Below, piece by piece: positions 32,171 through 38,036 of a stretch of DNA of 38,487 bases. The translations under genes and the position numbers were made by a program. Under the pieces are notes generated by a model that was given only the letters and a program-made list of their open reading frames with translations, searched no databases and had not been told where the DNA came from. Position 1 is the first letter of the stretch. Each line of letters begins with the position of its first letter. The stretch lies in the IMG/VR virus record IMGVR_UViG_3300035180_001524, positions 1-38,487 of that record; one strand, given 5' to 3'. The DNA is from a virus.

Positions 32171-32359
32171 ATGATACTGACCTGGGGAAGGCGAACGCAG
32201 GCGTACGTTGACACGGGGCTGGGTCGAGTCGTCTATGGCACCGAGGGGGCCATCATTGTGCCCAAGACGCCAATCCCGGTAGTTTCGCACATTGCCCGAG
32301 ATGTTGTCCGTTCCAGCACGTCCGCGAGCGTGAAGTCGGGCACTGTGCGCGTTGAGTAG
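32171..32359 (+). CDS. Small hypothetical protein
   Basis: The 62-residue product starts MILTWGRRTQAYVDTGLGRV and contains VVYGTEGAIIVPKTPIPVV. It looks like a small beta-rich structural peptide. It lies four bases after the previous stop and thirteen before the next start, so it belongs to the tail operon. Function unknown. Confidence 0.5.
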   Translation: MILTWGRRTQAYVDTGLGRVVYGTEGAIIVPKTPIPVVSHIARDVVRSSTSASVKSGTVRVE

Positions 32360-32371
32360 GAGGGGCAAAAC

Positions 32372-32701
32372 GTGGACCGTTACGAGTATGAGCAGGGGAC
32401 TGTCGCCATCATCGGTTTCACGGTCCAAACGACGACCGGGAACACGCTCCAGATCATGCAGGCCCCGCTCTGGACATTGACCAGCCGAGACGGACTGTTG
32501 GCCGCGTATGGCACCTGCACGAGCTACGACGTCGCCGCGAGACAGAACCCGACCGCCTACGTTTCCGTCGACACGACGGCGATCCCGGCGGGGCAGTATG
32601 ACCTCACGGCGACCATCCATCTCCTCGGCTCCGACAACCTGACGCGCACCGAGACGCAGACCTGCCGCGTGCAGATATCCGACCGTCCGCCGTGGCCGTA
32701 G
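32372..32701 (+). CDS. Ig-like domain tail accessory protein
   Basis: The 109-residue product begins MDRYEYEQGTVAIIGFTVQT from a GTG with TAGGAGGGG upstream, and is a run of beta strands (TLQIMQAPLWTLTSRDGLL; QYDLTATIHLLGSDNLTRTE) consistent with an Ig or BppU-N-type fold. Proteins of this sort serve as baseplate or fibre accessories. It is the last plus-strand gene before a large convergent hairpin and the minus-strand island. Confidence 0.55.
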   Translation: MDRYEYEQGTVAIIGFTVQTTTGNTLQIMQAPLWTLTSRDGLLAAYGTCTSYDVAARQNPTAYVSVDTTAIPAGQYDLTATIHLLGSDNLTRTETQTCRVQISDRPPWP

Positions 32702-32733
32702 GGCTGGGCATGGGGACGCCATTGAGCGGCGGA

Positions 32734-32770
32734 GGAGGCCCCGGCGGCGTGAGTGGCTACCGGGGCCTCC
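32734..32770. terminator. Convergent-junction hairpin, likely bidirectional terminator
   Basis: GGAGGCCCCGG (32734-32744) and CCGGGGCCTCC (32760-32770) form a perfect 11-bp stem with a 15-base loop. It lies between the end of the tail operon (32701) and the end of the minus-strand operon (32777). Neither side has a T-run, so termination would be Rho-assisted or pausing-based. Confidence 0.55.
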
Positions 32771-32776
32771 GAATGC

Positions 32777-33196
32777 TCAGCGGTTGACGCACTTCCTGAT
32801 GAACTGGCTCATAGTCAAACACTCCTCCTCCGCCCTGCGCCGAATGTGGGCCAACTCCGCCTCCGACAGACGGAACCTGATCACGCGATCCCGGGGCTCC
32901 TGAATGTCGACGATCCCTAGCACCTCGGCGAACTCTTCTAGCGCATTGTCGTGCCTGCCCTCCTCCAGCAACTGCCGCGCACGTGCCGGAGTGATGGGTA
33001 TGATGCGCCCACCCGCGAACTCCGTCTGTGGGCCTCCCTCGCCTGACAGGAACCATCTGCCGCCGTTGGGGGCGTAGTATAGCGTCGCTAGCCAACCTGC
33101 GTCTTGGTCGAGCGGGTTGTGGTAGACCGGCGCAACCGGTATCGCGTGCTTGGTATCGTAGGTCACCCCGTCGATCGTTTGCCGCATTGCCATCAT
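32777..33196 (-). CDS. RHH-type DNA-binding protein with phage N-terminal domain
   Basis: The 139-residue protein has a C-terminal ribbon-helix-helix: strand RVIRFRLSE, helices EAELAHIRRRAEEE and TMSQFIRKCVNR. The N-terminal part (VTYDTKHAIPVAPVYHN, then WLATLYYAPNGGRWFLSGEG and IPITPARARQLLEEG) resembles a widespread small domain with an LY-x-x-x-x-G-x-WFL-x-GEGG motif found in phages and mobile elements. A fusion with RHH suggests an autoregulatory repressor. It is the last gene of the minus-strand operon. Two tandem ATGs (33196 and 33193) follow AGGAG; the second has better spacing. Confidence 0.65.
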   Translation of the reverse strand: MMAMRQTIDGVTYDTKHAIPVAPVYHNPLDQDAGWLATLYYAPNGGRWFLSGEGGPQTEFAGGRIIPITPARARQLLEEGRHDNALEEFAEVLGIVDIQEPRDRVIRFRLSEAELAHIRRRAEEECLTMSQFIRKCVNR

Positions 33197-33247
33197 CTTC
33201 TCCTATGCGTGAGCGGGGCGGGAACGGCTCCGCCCAATCGCCAGTGT

Positions 33248-33925
33248 TTAGTACTGTTCAGTGATCTTGATCGTGGCCCCCGAAGAGCAGCGAACGTGAA
33301 CGCTGTCGGCGATCCTGACCAAGTCGTAGAGGTTATCGCCGGTGAGCTCCGCATCCGGCCAGATCGTCACCGCCGCGTATCGGAGTTCCCCGTTGATGTC
33401 GACGCTGTCGCCCTTGCGGATATCGAGCTCCCAGCCACGCACCAAGCCCGGGAACAGCGGCCCGACGATCCAGAGCGCTTCCCACGCCCGGTTCCATGCC
33501 AGCACGTGCCGCATATCCCAGGCAGTGTCCATTGAGCCGCATTCGACCTCTTTGCCGTCCTCAATGACAGAGTATGCCTTCGTCCCGTTCGGGCGGGAAA
33601 CGGTCACGGCGTACCGAACGTGCTCATCGCCCGGTGCCCAAGAGACGTCGATCGAGGTCCGACCGGTCAACGTCCTGTGGCATACGTGGAACCTTCCATC
33701 GGTGAAGATGATGGCTGGGCCAGTGATCCCCTTGCCCATGGCACCTTCGGGGGTGCCTTCCGCGATCTCCTCCAGAGTGGGACGTAAGTCGTCGGCCTCC
33801 CAGAACTCCTCGCCCTGCGGAACGACGGACGATCTCGCCCACCCGTGCTCGTAGGCACGGGCGATCCGCAATGCTGCATTCGCGAGATCAATCGGGAGCT
33901 CCTGCCAGACCTGCTCAGTGTTCAT
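33248..33925 (-). CDS. Hypothetical protein, member C of the three-gene paralogous family
   Basis: The 225-residue product starts MNTEQVWQELPIDLANAALR and shares with the genes at 6671 and 7478 the N-terminal ANAALRIAR helix, the LRPTLEEI segment, the block DMRHVLAWNRAWEALWIVGP followed by LFPGLVRGWEL, and a C-terminal LRYAAVTIWPDAE block. It lies on the minus strand 25 kb away from its relatives. This dispersed third copy rules out a mere local duplication. Upstream of its ATG lies hammerhead element A, and AGCGGAGGAGTAGG serves as ribosome site. Confidence 0.68.
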   Translation of the reverse strand: MNTEQVWQELPIDLANAALRIARAYEHGWARSSVVPQGEEFWEADDLRPTLEEIAEGTPEGAMGKGITGPAIIFTDGRFHVCHRTLTGRTSIDVSWAPGDEHVRYAVTVSRPNGTKAYSVIEDGKEVECGSMDTAWDMRHVLAWNRAWEALWIVGPLFPGLVRGWELDIRKGDSVDINGELRYAAVTIWPDAELTGDNLYDLVRIADSVHVRCSSGATIKITEQY

Positions 33926-33976
33926 CGTCCTACTCCTCCGCTGCGTCCCGAAAATGGTAACGGCTTACGCGGGTTT

Positions 33977-34035
33977 GCCTCATCAGCACGGGGGGAACCG
34001 CCTCCCCGTGGACCGGCCCGGAGGCCGGTTTCGGC
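33977..34035 (-). ncRNA. Type II hammerhead ribozyme A
   Basis: Reading the minus strand from 34035 to 33977: GCC (stem II 3' strand), GAAA (34032-34029), stem III CCGGCC/GGCCGG with a TCCG loop, U (34012), C (34011), stem I CACGGGG/CCCCGTG, CUGAUGA (33986-33980), GGC (stem II 5' strand). The A of GAAA pairs with the U as the family requires and the cleavage triplet is GUC. Predicted cut is between 34011 and 34010. It lies in the 120-base gap between the minus-strand genes at 34046 and 33248. Confidence 0.85.
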
Positions 34036-34045
34036 CTGCCACCGT

Positions 34046-34333
34046 TCATTTGCAAGTGGCGAGCAGCTCCGCAAAGTCGAGCAGCTCGGCGGACCGCCTC
34101 CGGAGCATTGCCGCCTGCTTGTAGTACTTGCCGGCCTGCAAGGCGCAAGACCGGCGCTCGCGCTCGTCAAGATTCTCATCCTCGCGGTCGATATCGTATC
34201 CTTCCGCAAGATGCTCAACGCGATCGGCGTCCTCCGCGTACGCGCGGGCGACGCGGGTCATGGTGTCGAGCAGGTCGGAGAGCCTCTGCTCCTTCGAGGT
34301 GGAAGCGATCCAGGCGAGATCATGATTGTTCAT
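34046..34333 (-). CDS. Hypothetical helical protein of accessory operon
   Basis: The 95-residue product starts MNNHDLAWIASTSKEQRLSD and is almost all helix (LLDTMTRVARAYAEDADRVE, ERRSCALQAGKYYKQAAMLR, SAELLDFAELLATCK) with strong charge. Such helical proteins are often small DNA- or protein-binding accessory factors, but no family is recognised. The start at 34333 is favoured because CAGGGCAGGAG lies upstream; longer frames run into the ribozyme. It is flanked by hammerheads on both sides: B upstream of its start, A just after its stop. Confidence 0.6.
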   Translation of the reverse strand: MNNHDLAWIASTSKEQRLSDLLDTMTRVARAYAEDADRVEHLAEGYDIDREDENLDERERRSCALQAGKYYKQAAMLRRRSAELLDFAELLATCK

Positions 34334-34389
34334 CGTACTGCTCCTGCCCTGCGCCCCTAGTGGGTGGCGGATTATGGGCCGTTTGGCTT

Positions 34390-34448
34390 GCCTCATCAGT
34401 GCGTGGGGAGCCACCCCATCGCAGACCGGCCCTAGGGCCGGTTTCGGC
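34390..34448 (-). ncRNA. Type II hammerhead ribozyme B
   Basis: Reading from 34448 to 34390: GCC, GAAA (34445-34442), stem III CCGGCC/GGCCGG with a CUAG loop, U (34425), C (34424), stem I UGCG-A-UGGGG/CCCCA-CGCA with one bulge, CUGAUGA (34399-34393), GGC. It begins right after the TAA of the gene at 34449. Stem I differs from element A in sequence but both pair, a compensatory pattern. Predicted cut is between 34424 and 34423. Confidence 0.87.
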
Positions 34449-34664
34449 TTAGTGCAGGTAGAAACATAAGTTCATGGCGAGGTCCCGGAGGTCCCTGGCC
34501 GTGGCCGGGTCCTCGTAGTCGAAGTCGAGGGCATGGGACAAGAGCATCTTGATGGTCTCGGGCAGGGTCTGCCCTTGGGCGTCCTCCTCAAGGAGGTGGT
34601 AGAGGTCGAAACGATTGTAGAGCGCGAGGGTCCCGAGGGTGGACTGCGCGGACGTTGCGGGCAT
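34449..34664 (-). CDS. Hypothetical small helical protein
   Basis: The 71-residue product starts MPATSAQSTLGTLALYNRFD and contains LYHLLEEDAQGQTLPETIKM, followed by a helical end (ATARDLRDLAMNLCFYLH). No family is recognised. It is the first gene after the minus-strand promoter at 34729-34757 and its stop touches ribozyme B. The leader before it (34665-34728) repeats a motif shared with the leaders of the next two genes, without a ribozyme core of its own. Confidence 0.6.
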   Translation of the reverse strand: MPATSAQSTLGTLALYNRFDLYHLLEEDAQGQTLPETIKMLLSHALDFDYEDPATARDLRDLAMNLCFYLH

Positions 34665-34728
34665 TGTGGTCTCCAGAACCCTGCGCCCCCTCTGGGTTAG
34701 CGGCTTACGGGTTTGTTCTTACACCTAT

Positions 34729-34757
34729 ACTATACCACGCCGTAGCCACGCTGTCAA
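34729..34757 (-). promoter_or_regulatory. Sigma70-type promoter of the accessory operon, minus strand
   Basis: On the minus strand TTGACA (34757-34752) and TATAGT (34734-34729) are 17 bases apart. The start site would be near 34722, giving a leader of about 58 nt for the gene at 34664. The upstream methyltransferase has a separate promoter. Confidence 0.87.
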
Positions 34758-34765
34758 TAGGGAGC

Positions 34766-34793
34766 GGCAAAAAATCCCAAGTTTTTTTCGGCC
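34766..34793 (-). terminator. Possible weak terminator after the methyltransferase gene
   Basis: Read on the minus strand, GGC-CG-AAAAAA... pairs with TTTTTT-GCC around an ACTTGGGA loop (34793-34766). The stem is mostly A-U with a G+C base. It stands just after the methyltransferase stop and just before the next promoter, fitting a weak terminator, but the stem is poor. Confidence 0.3.
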
Positions 34794-34796
34794 TGG

Positions 34797-36023
34797 CTAG
34801 AGCGCGAGGGCGGTCTGGTCCCGCGCGTCTGTCTCCGGCTGCAGGCAATGCGGCGATAGCCAGAGACGCTCGCGGTGCTGCTGATGTCCGGGGCCGTCGC
34901 CCTTGTTCCGCTTTTGCTTGCCCATGCCGCCCTTGAAGAGACCGTCTCGAAACCATTCGACCTCGCGCCAACCCGCGGCGACCAGCGCCGATCCCTCCTG
35001 GTCGAACCCGGCGTAGACGATGCGATAGCGGGGGTCGTCACCGTGCTCCAGGCACCACTCGCGTACGCGCGCGGCCACCTGTAGACTGTCGTTGTCGCCA
35101 TAAAGCGAGGTATCCCGATCATCTACCCCATAGGGCGGGTCGAGGAATACTCCACAGGGCCCTTTCCCCTGCCGCACGGAAAGCGTGAGTGTCGCGCCGG
35201 AGGTCAGGACGCGCTCGTAGCTTCCGTTGATTGCGCCGGTCCAATCACCATTGATAATGCGGACGTGGCGGAGGCGTGCCGACAGGTACGCAAACCAGCG
35301 GCGCACCTCTGGCATTGTCATCGGATGGTAGCCACCAGTTTCCTCATAGTCGCTGGCGATTGCGGACTCTACGTCATCCTGCGGATTAGGGGGGCTGCCA
35401 ACCATCCCCGGTTCGCGCACCTGAGCACTATTGACACCGCCATGCTTGTTCAAGTCGGGGATATCGCCTTTCACTCCCGGTTCGCGCGTGGTCTGGCGAT
35501 TGACGCCCCGTCCGTTGTCGCCGAGATGCGGCAGACTGGCTTTTGCGCCGGGTTCGCGATTTCTCTTGCGCAGTATGCCGTTTTCGTCTGGCCACCACGG
35601 GCCACCGGTGCCCCATGCGCCTATCGAGCAACTCACGCACCACGCCCACCATCCGGCAACTACCGGGTCGCAGAACGTAGGATCGCCCGCCAGATGCGCC
35701 GTCGCCTCGCTCTTCCGCCATTTCAGGAGGAAGCACCCACGCGCGTGCTTGTCGAGCTCCGAGACGGGGTAACTCGCCGCCTCTGCCGCCTCCTGGGGTT
35801 TGAGCTGAACCGACCGCCAGAAGTTGGTCACCAGCGCGTCGATATCGGCCACGGTCTCGGAGCAGTACGGACGGTTGGCCGGATGCGGGCGGCGCAGTAG
35901 CACGGCGAGGGACCCGGCGAACGGTTCGACGTAGTGCGGGACGTCGCCGAGCGCGGCCCAAACCGCGGGCGCTGCGTCGGCCTTCCCGCCGAACCATGGA
36001 AATGGAGCTTTCTGGTAGTTCAC
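34797..36023 (-). CDS. D12-class DNA N6-adenine methyltransferase with repeat insert
   Basis: The 408-residue protein has the D12-class (Dam-type) motifs: FPWFGGK at 8-14, YVEPFAGSLAVLL at 31-43 (AdoMet-binding) and DPPY at 295-298 (catalytic). It methylates adenine N6, which would protect phage DNA or alter regulation. Between these motifs, about 155-215, lies an unusual repetitive insert with REPG at 156, 180 and 203 and GVN/GGVN before two of the repeats, probably part of the target-recognition region. The C-terminus is KGDGPGHQQHRERLWLSPHC. It starts with MNYQKAPFPW after AGGAGGGTTGC. Confidence 0.85.
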   Translation of the reverse strand: MNYQKAPFPWFGGKADAAPAVWAALGDVPHYVEPFAGSLAVLLRRPHPANRPYCSETVADIDALVTNFWRSVQLKPQEAAEAASYPVSELDKHARGCFLLKWRKSEATAHLAGDPTFCDPVVAGWWAWCVSCSIGAWGTGGPWWPDENGILRKRNREPGAKASLPHLGDNGRGVNRQTTREPGVKGDIPDLNKHGGVNSAQVREPGMVGSPPNPQDDVESAIASDYEETGGYHPMTMPEVRRWFAYLSARLRHVRIINGDWTGAINGSYERVLTSGATLTLSVRQGKGPCGVFLDPPYGVDDRDTSLYGDNDSLQVAARVREWCLEHGDDPRYRIVYAGFDQEGSALVAAGWREVEWFRDGLFKGGMGKQKRNKGDGPGHQQHRERLWLSPHCLQPETDARDQTALAL

Positions 36024-36055
36024 GTCGCAACCCTCCTATCGAGCATGTTGGAGGC

Positions 36056-36084
36056 AGTGTATCAGATTCCCCAAAAAATGTCAA
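36056..36084 (-). promoter_or_regulatory. Sigma70-type promoter of the methyltransferase gene, minus strand
   Basis: On the minus strand TTGACA (36084-36079) and TACACT (36061-36056) are 17 bases apart. The -35 box faces the plus-strand -35 box at 36093-36098 across eight bases, so both promoters share one short control region. Confidence 0.83.
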
Positions 36085-36092
36085 GGAACCTA

Positions 36093-36121
36093 TTGACAAC
36101 TGCGCGTCTATCCGATATGAT
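36093..36121 (+). promoter_or_regulatory. Sigma70-type promoter of the XRE regulator operon
   Basis: TTGACA at 36093-36098 and TATGAT at 36116-36121 are 17 bases apart. The start is near 36128, giving a leader of about 14 nt before the ATG at 36142. It is the probable main early promoter; the HTH product may repress here and at the divergent promoter. Confidence 0.88.
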
Positions 36122-36141
36122 GGGCGTGGAGGTGATGAACC

Positions 36142-36378
36142 ATGACCGGACGGGAGCTGAGGGCGAGGCGGCGGGCCCTGGAGGTGACGCAAGCCGAGTT
36201 GTGCCGACGCGCAGGCGTTCGATGGTCGCTCTTGTCGGCGATTGAGAGGGAAGCGGTCATACCGGAGGCCCCATCATGCGACGCATTGGCTAGAATGTGC
36301 AAGGAGATCGCACTGGACAAACTGGGTAGGACGCTGGCTAAGATCGACGAGCAGGAAGCAGTCGCTGCTGCCCAATGA
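36142..36378 (+). CDS. XRE-family HTH regulator (Cro-like)
   Basis: The 78-residue protein is a small XRE helix-turn-helix: MTGRELRARRRALEVTQAELCRRAGVRWSLLSAIEREA, with recognition helix around WSLLSAIE, and a C-terminal helix (LDKLGRTLAKIDEQEAVAA). The single-domain size is like Cro or a small repressor. It is transcribed divergently from the methyltransferase, and the two promoters share an operator-sized spacer, so it likely controls both. The start has GGAGGTGATG upstream. Confidence 0.8.
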   Translation: MTGRELRARRRALEVTQAELCRRAGVRWSLLSAIEREAVIPEAPSCDALARMCKEIALDKLGRTLAKIDEQEAVAAAQ

Positions 36379-36427
36379 GAGGAGGGCCCGCCCGGATCGA
36401 GCCGAGCGAGCCCCGGAGGAGATGAGG

Positions 36428-36871
36428 ATGGACAAGCATAGTGTACCACAGGACGTGAAGCCCTACAAGTGCGTCGCTTGCGGGTTCGAAACGGCGTTGG
36501 AGGCAGATGGTATCTGCTACAACTGCCGCCTAATTGCAGAGGCCGATGCGGCATGCGCGACGCCGGAGCAAATCGCGCGAAACGCTGAATTGTTGGGAGG
36601 GGGCCCTACCTGCGCGATATGCAATGGCAGGGGCGTCGACCGCGCGTGGGGTGACCCGGTTCCCTGCCCCAACTGCCGACCGGAGGAGTGGCGGACGTTC
36701 AACGCGCTCACCACACGGCCCCGTCGCCCTAACGAGATGAGACTCCTCGACAATCTGGACCCCGAGGCGCGCAGGTTGGCGCGGGAGCAGGCCGAGCGGC
36801 TGGGCGTGAGTGTCGCCGAGGCCGTGCTTCTGGCCCTGCGCGAGGCCGCGGAGCGGGAGGGGCTGGTATGA
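36428..36871 (+). CDS. Zinc-finger protein with C-terminal ribbon-helix-like helices
   Basis: The 147-residue product has two zinc-binding motifs: CVACGFETALEADGICYNC and CAICNGRG with a later CPNC. A C-terminal helical part (NLDPEARRLAREQAERLGVS) resembles RHH- or other short DNA-binding helices. It is thus a likely DNA-binding regulator or nuclease partner. The ATG at 36428 with GGAGG eight bases before it is preferred over the ATG at 36422. It overlaps the next gene by four bases. Confidence 0.65.
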   Translation: MDKHSVPQDVKPYKCVACGFETALEADGICYNCRLIAEADAACATPEQIARNAELLGGGPTCAICNGRGVDRAWGDPVPCPNCRPEEWRTFNALTTRPRRPNEMRLLDNLDPEARRLAREQAERLGVSVAEAVLLALREAAEREGLV

Positions 36872-37101
36872 GCGCTCCAGATGCTGCATTGCTGCCTGAA
36901 CCGCCGCGCGAGGTGCAGTGCCCGCTTCGGCCCGACGTACCCGGCAAACTGTGCCGCTACGTCGAGACATTCGCGGACCGCGGGTTCTACGAATACCGCT
37001 GCACGCATTGCCGCCGCGGCGTGCATGTTCTCTCCCCGGCTGAGGCCATGCGGCTGCATACGATCGCCGAGATGCACGCGCGAGATAGAGGCGAGCGATG
37101 A
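36868..37101 (+). CDS. Small zinc-binding protein
   Basis: The 77-residue product has Cys18, Cys29, Cys45 and Cys48 (YRCTHCRRGVHVL), consistent with a small zinc finger, after a proline-rich start (LLPEPPREVQCPLRPDVPG). It lies between the zinc-finger regulator and the YqaJ exonuclease and overlaps both by four bases. An exonuclease or replication accessory role is possible. Function unknown. Confidence 0.55.
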   Translation: MSAPDAALLPEPPREVQCPLRPDVPGKLCRYVETFADRGFYEYRCTHCRRGVHVLSPAEAMRLHTIAEMHARDRGER

Positions 37102-38036
37102 CCGATGAACAGCGCGCCGAATGGCTACGCGAGCGCCGCACCTACCTGGGCGCTACGGATGTCCTGGCCATCATGGGCGCAAGCCCCTGGAAGACGCCTT
37201 TGGCGGTTTTCCTCGAAAAGACCGGATGGATCGAGCCTGAACCGCCAAACGCTCAAATGCTGCGCGGTCTGCGGATGGAGCCCTATGTCGCCCGCATCTA
37301 CACCGACGAGACCGGCGAGGTGCTGCGCAAGGCGTCTTTCTGCCGCTGGCCGGAGCCGGCCCGGTTCATTGCCGCCTCGCCCGACTACGAGCGCATTCGC
37401 GACCATCGACTGGTAGAGATCAAAACGCACTCGCCGTACATTGCGAACGAGTACGGCCCGTCTGGCAGTGACGTTATCCCGCTCCATGAGCGGTTGCAGG
37501 TTCTCTGGCAGATGCACGTGACCGGCAGGACCGATGGCGCGGACCTGATCGCGTTGTTCGGCGTCGACGACGTTCGAATCTACGAGGTCGGATACGACAT
37601 TCGCGTCGCCCGGAAAATGGAAGCGGCTGCCCGCGAGTTCTGGGCCTACCACATTCAGGAGGGGTACGCGCCCGAGCCGACCGAGAACGACGGGGATCTG
37701 CTGGCGAGTCTGTACCCACAGCACACGGCGCGCACGGTCGACGCCGATGACGAGCTAGAGGAGATCGTGGCCCGGCTAGATGCCGCGCGGGCGGCGCGAG
37801 AGGGCGCAGAACAGGCCGAGGAGCAGTGTATCGCCCGTCTGAAGGCCGCGATGGGCGACGCGGAAGCGCTGCGAACCTCTCGCGGAGTGTTCACCTGGAG
37901 GAACCGCAAAGGCGCGCCTGCATGGAAGACCATTGCCATGGAGCTGGGCCCGAGCGAGGAGCTCATTCGCAGGCATACGCCGGAGCATGGCCCGAGAGTG
38001 TTTCTGATGCCATTCAAAACGGAGAGGAGAGGATGA
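37098..38036 (+). CDS. YqaJ-family viral recombinase exonuclease
   Basis: The 312-residue protein is a lambda-exonuclease-like 5'-3' exonuclease: GATDVLAIMGASPWKTPLAV at 18-37, RGLRMEPYVARIYTD with Glu61, SPDY with Asp96, and LVEIKT with Glu107 and Lys109 forming the PD-(D/E)XK site, followed by RLQVLWQMH with the glutamine-bearing helix. The C-terminal coiled region (LDAARAAREGAEQAEEQC) is an addition to the core. It makes the 3' single-stranded tails that RecT, the next gene, coats and anneals. It overlaps the recT start (ATGATGA). Confidence 0.9.
   Translation: MTDEQRAEWLRERRTYLGATDVLAIMGASPWKTPLAVFLEKTGWIEPEPPNAQMLRGLRMEPYVARIYTDETGEVLRKASFCRWPEPARFIAASPDYERIRDHRLVEIKTHSPYIANEYGPSGSDVIPLHERLQVLWQMHVTGRTDGADLIALFGVDDVRIYEVGYDIRVARKMEAAAREFWAYHIQEGYAPEPTENDGDLLASLYPQHTARTVDADDELEEIVARLDAARAAREGAEQAEEQCIARLKAAMGDAEALRTSRGVFTWRNRKGAPAWKTIAMELGPSEELIRRHTPEHGPRVFLMPFKTERRG

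Noticed and set aside
32201-32230. A sigma70 promoter inside the last tail genes
   Set aside because: TTGACA is present, but the -10 candidate TCTATG after 18 bases is poor and the gene arrangement needs no promoter here.
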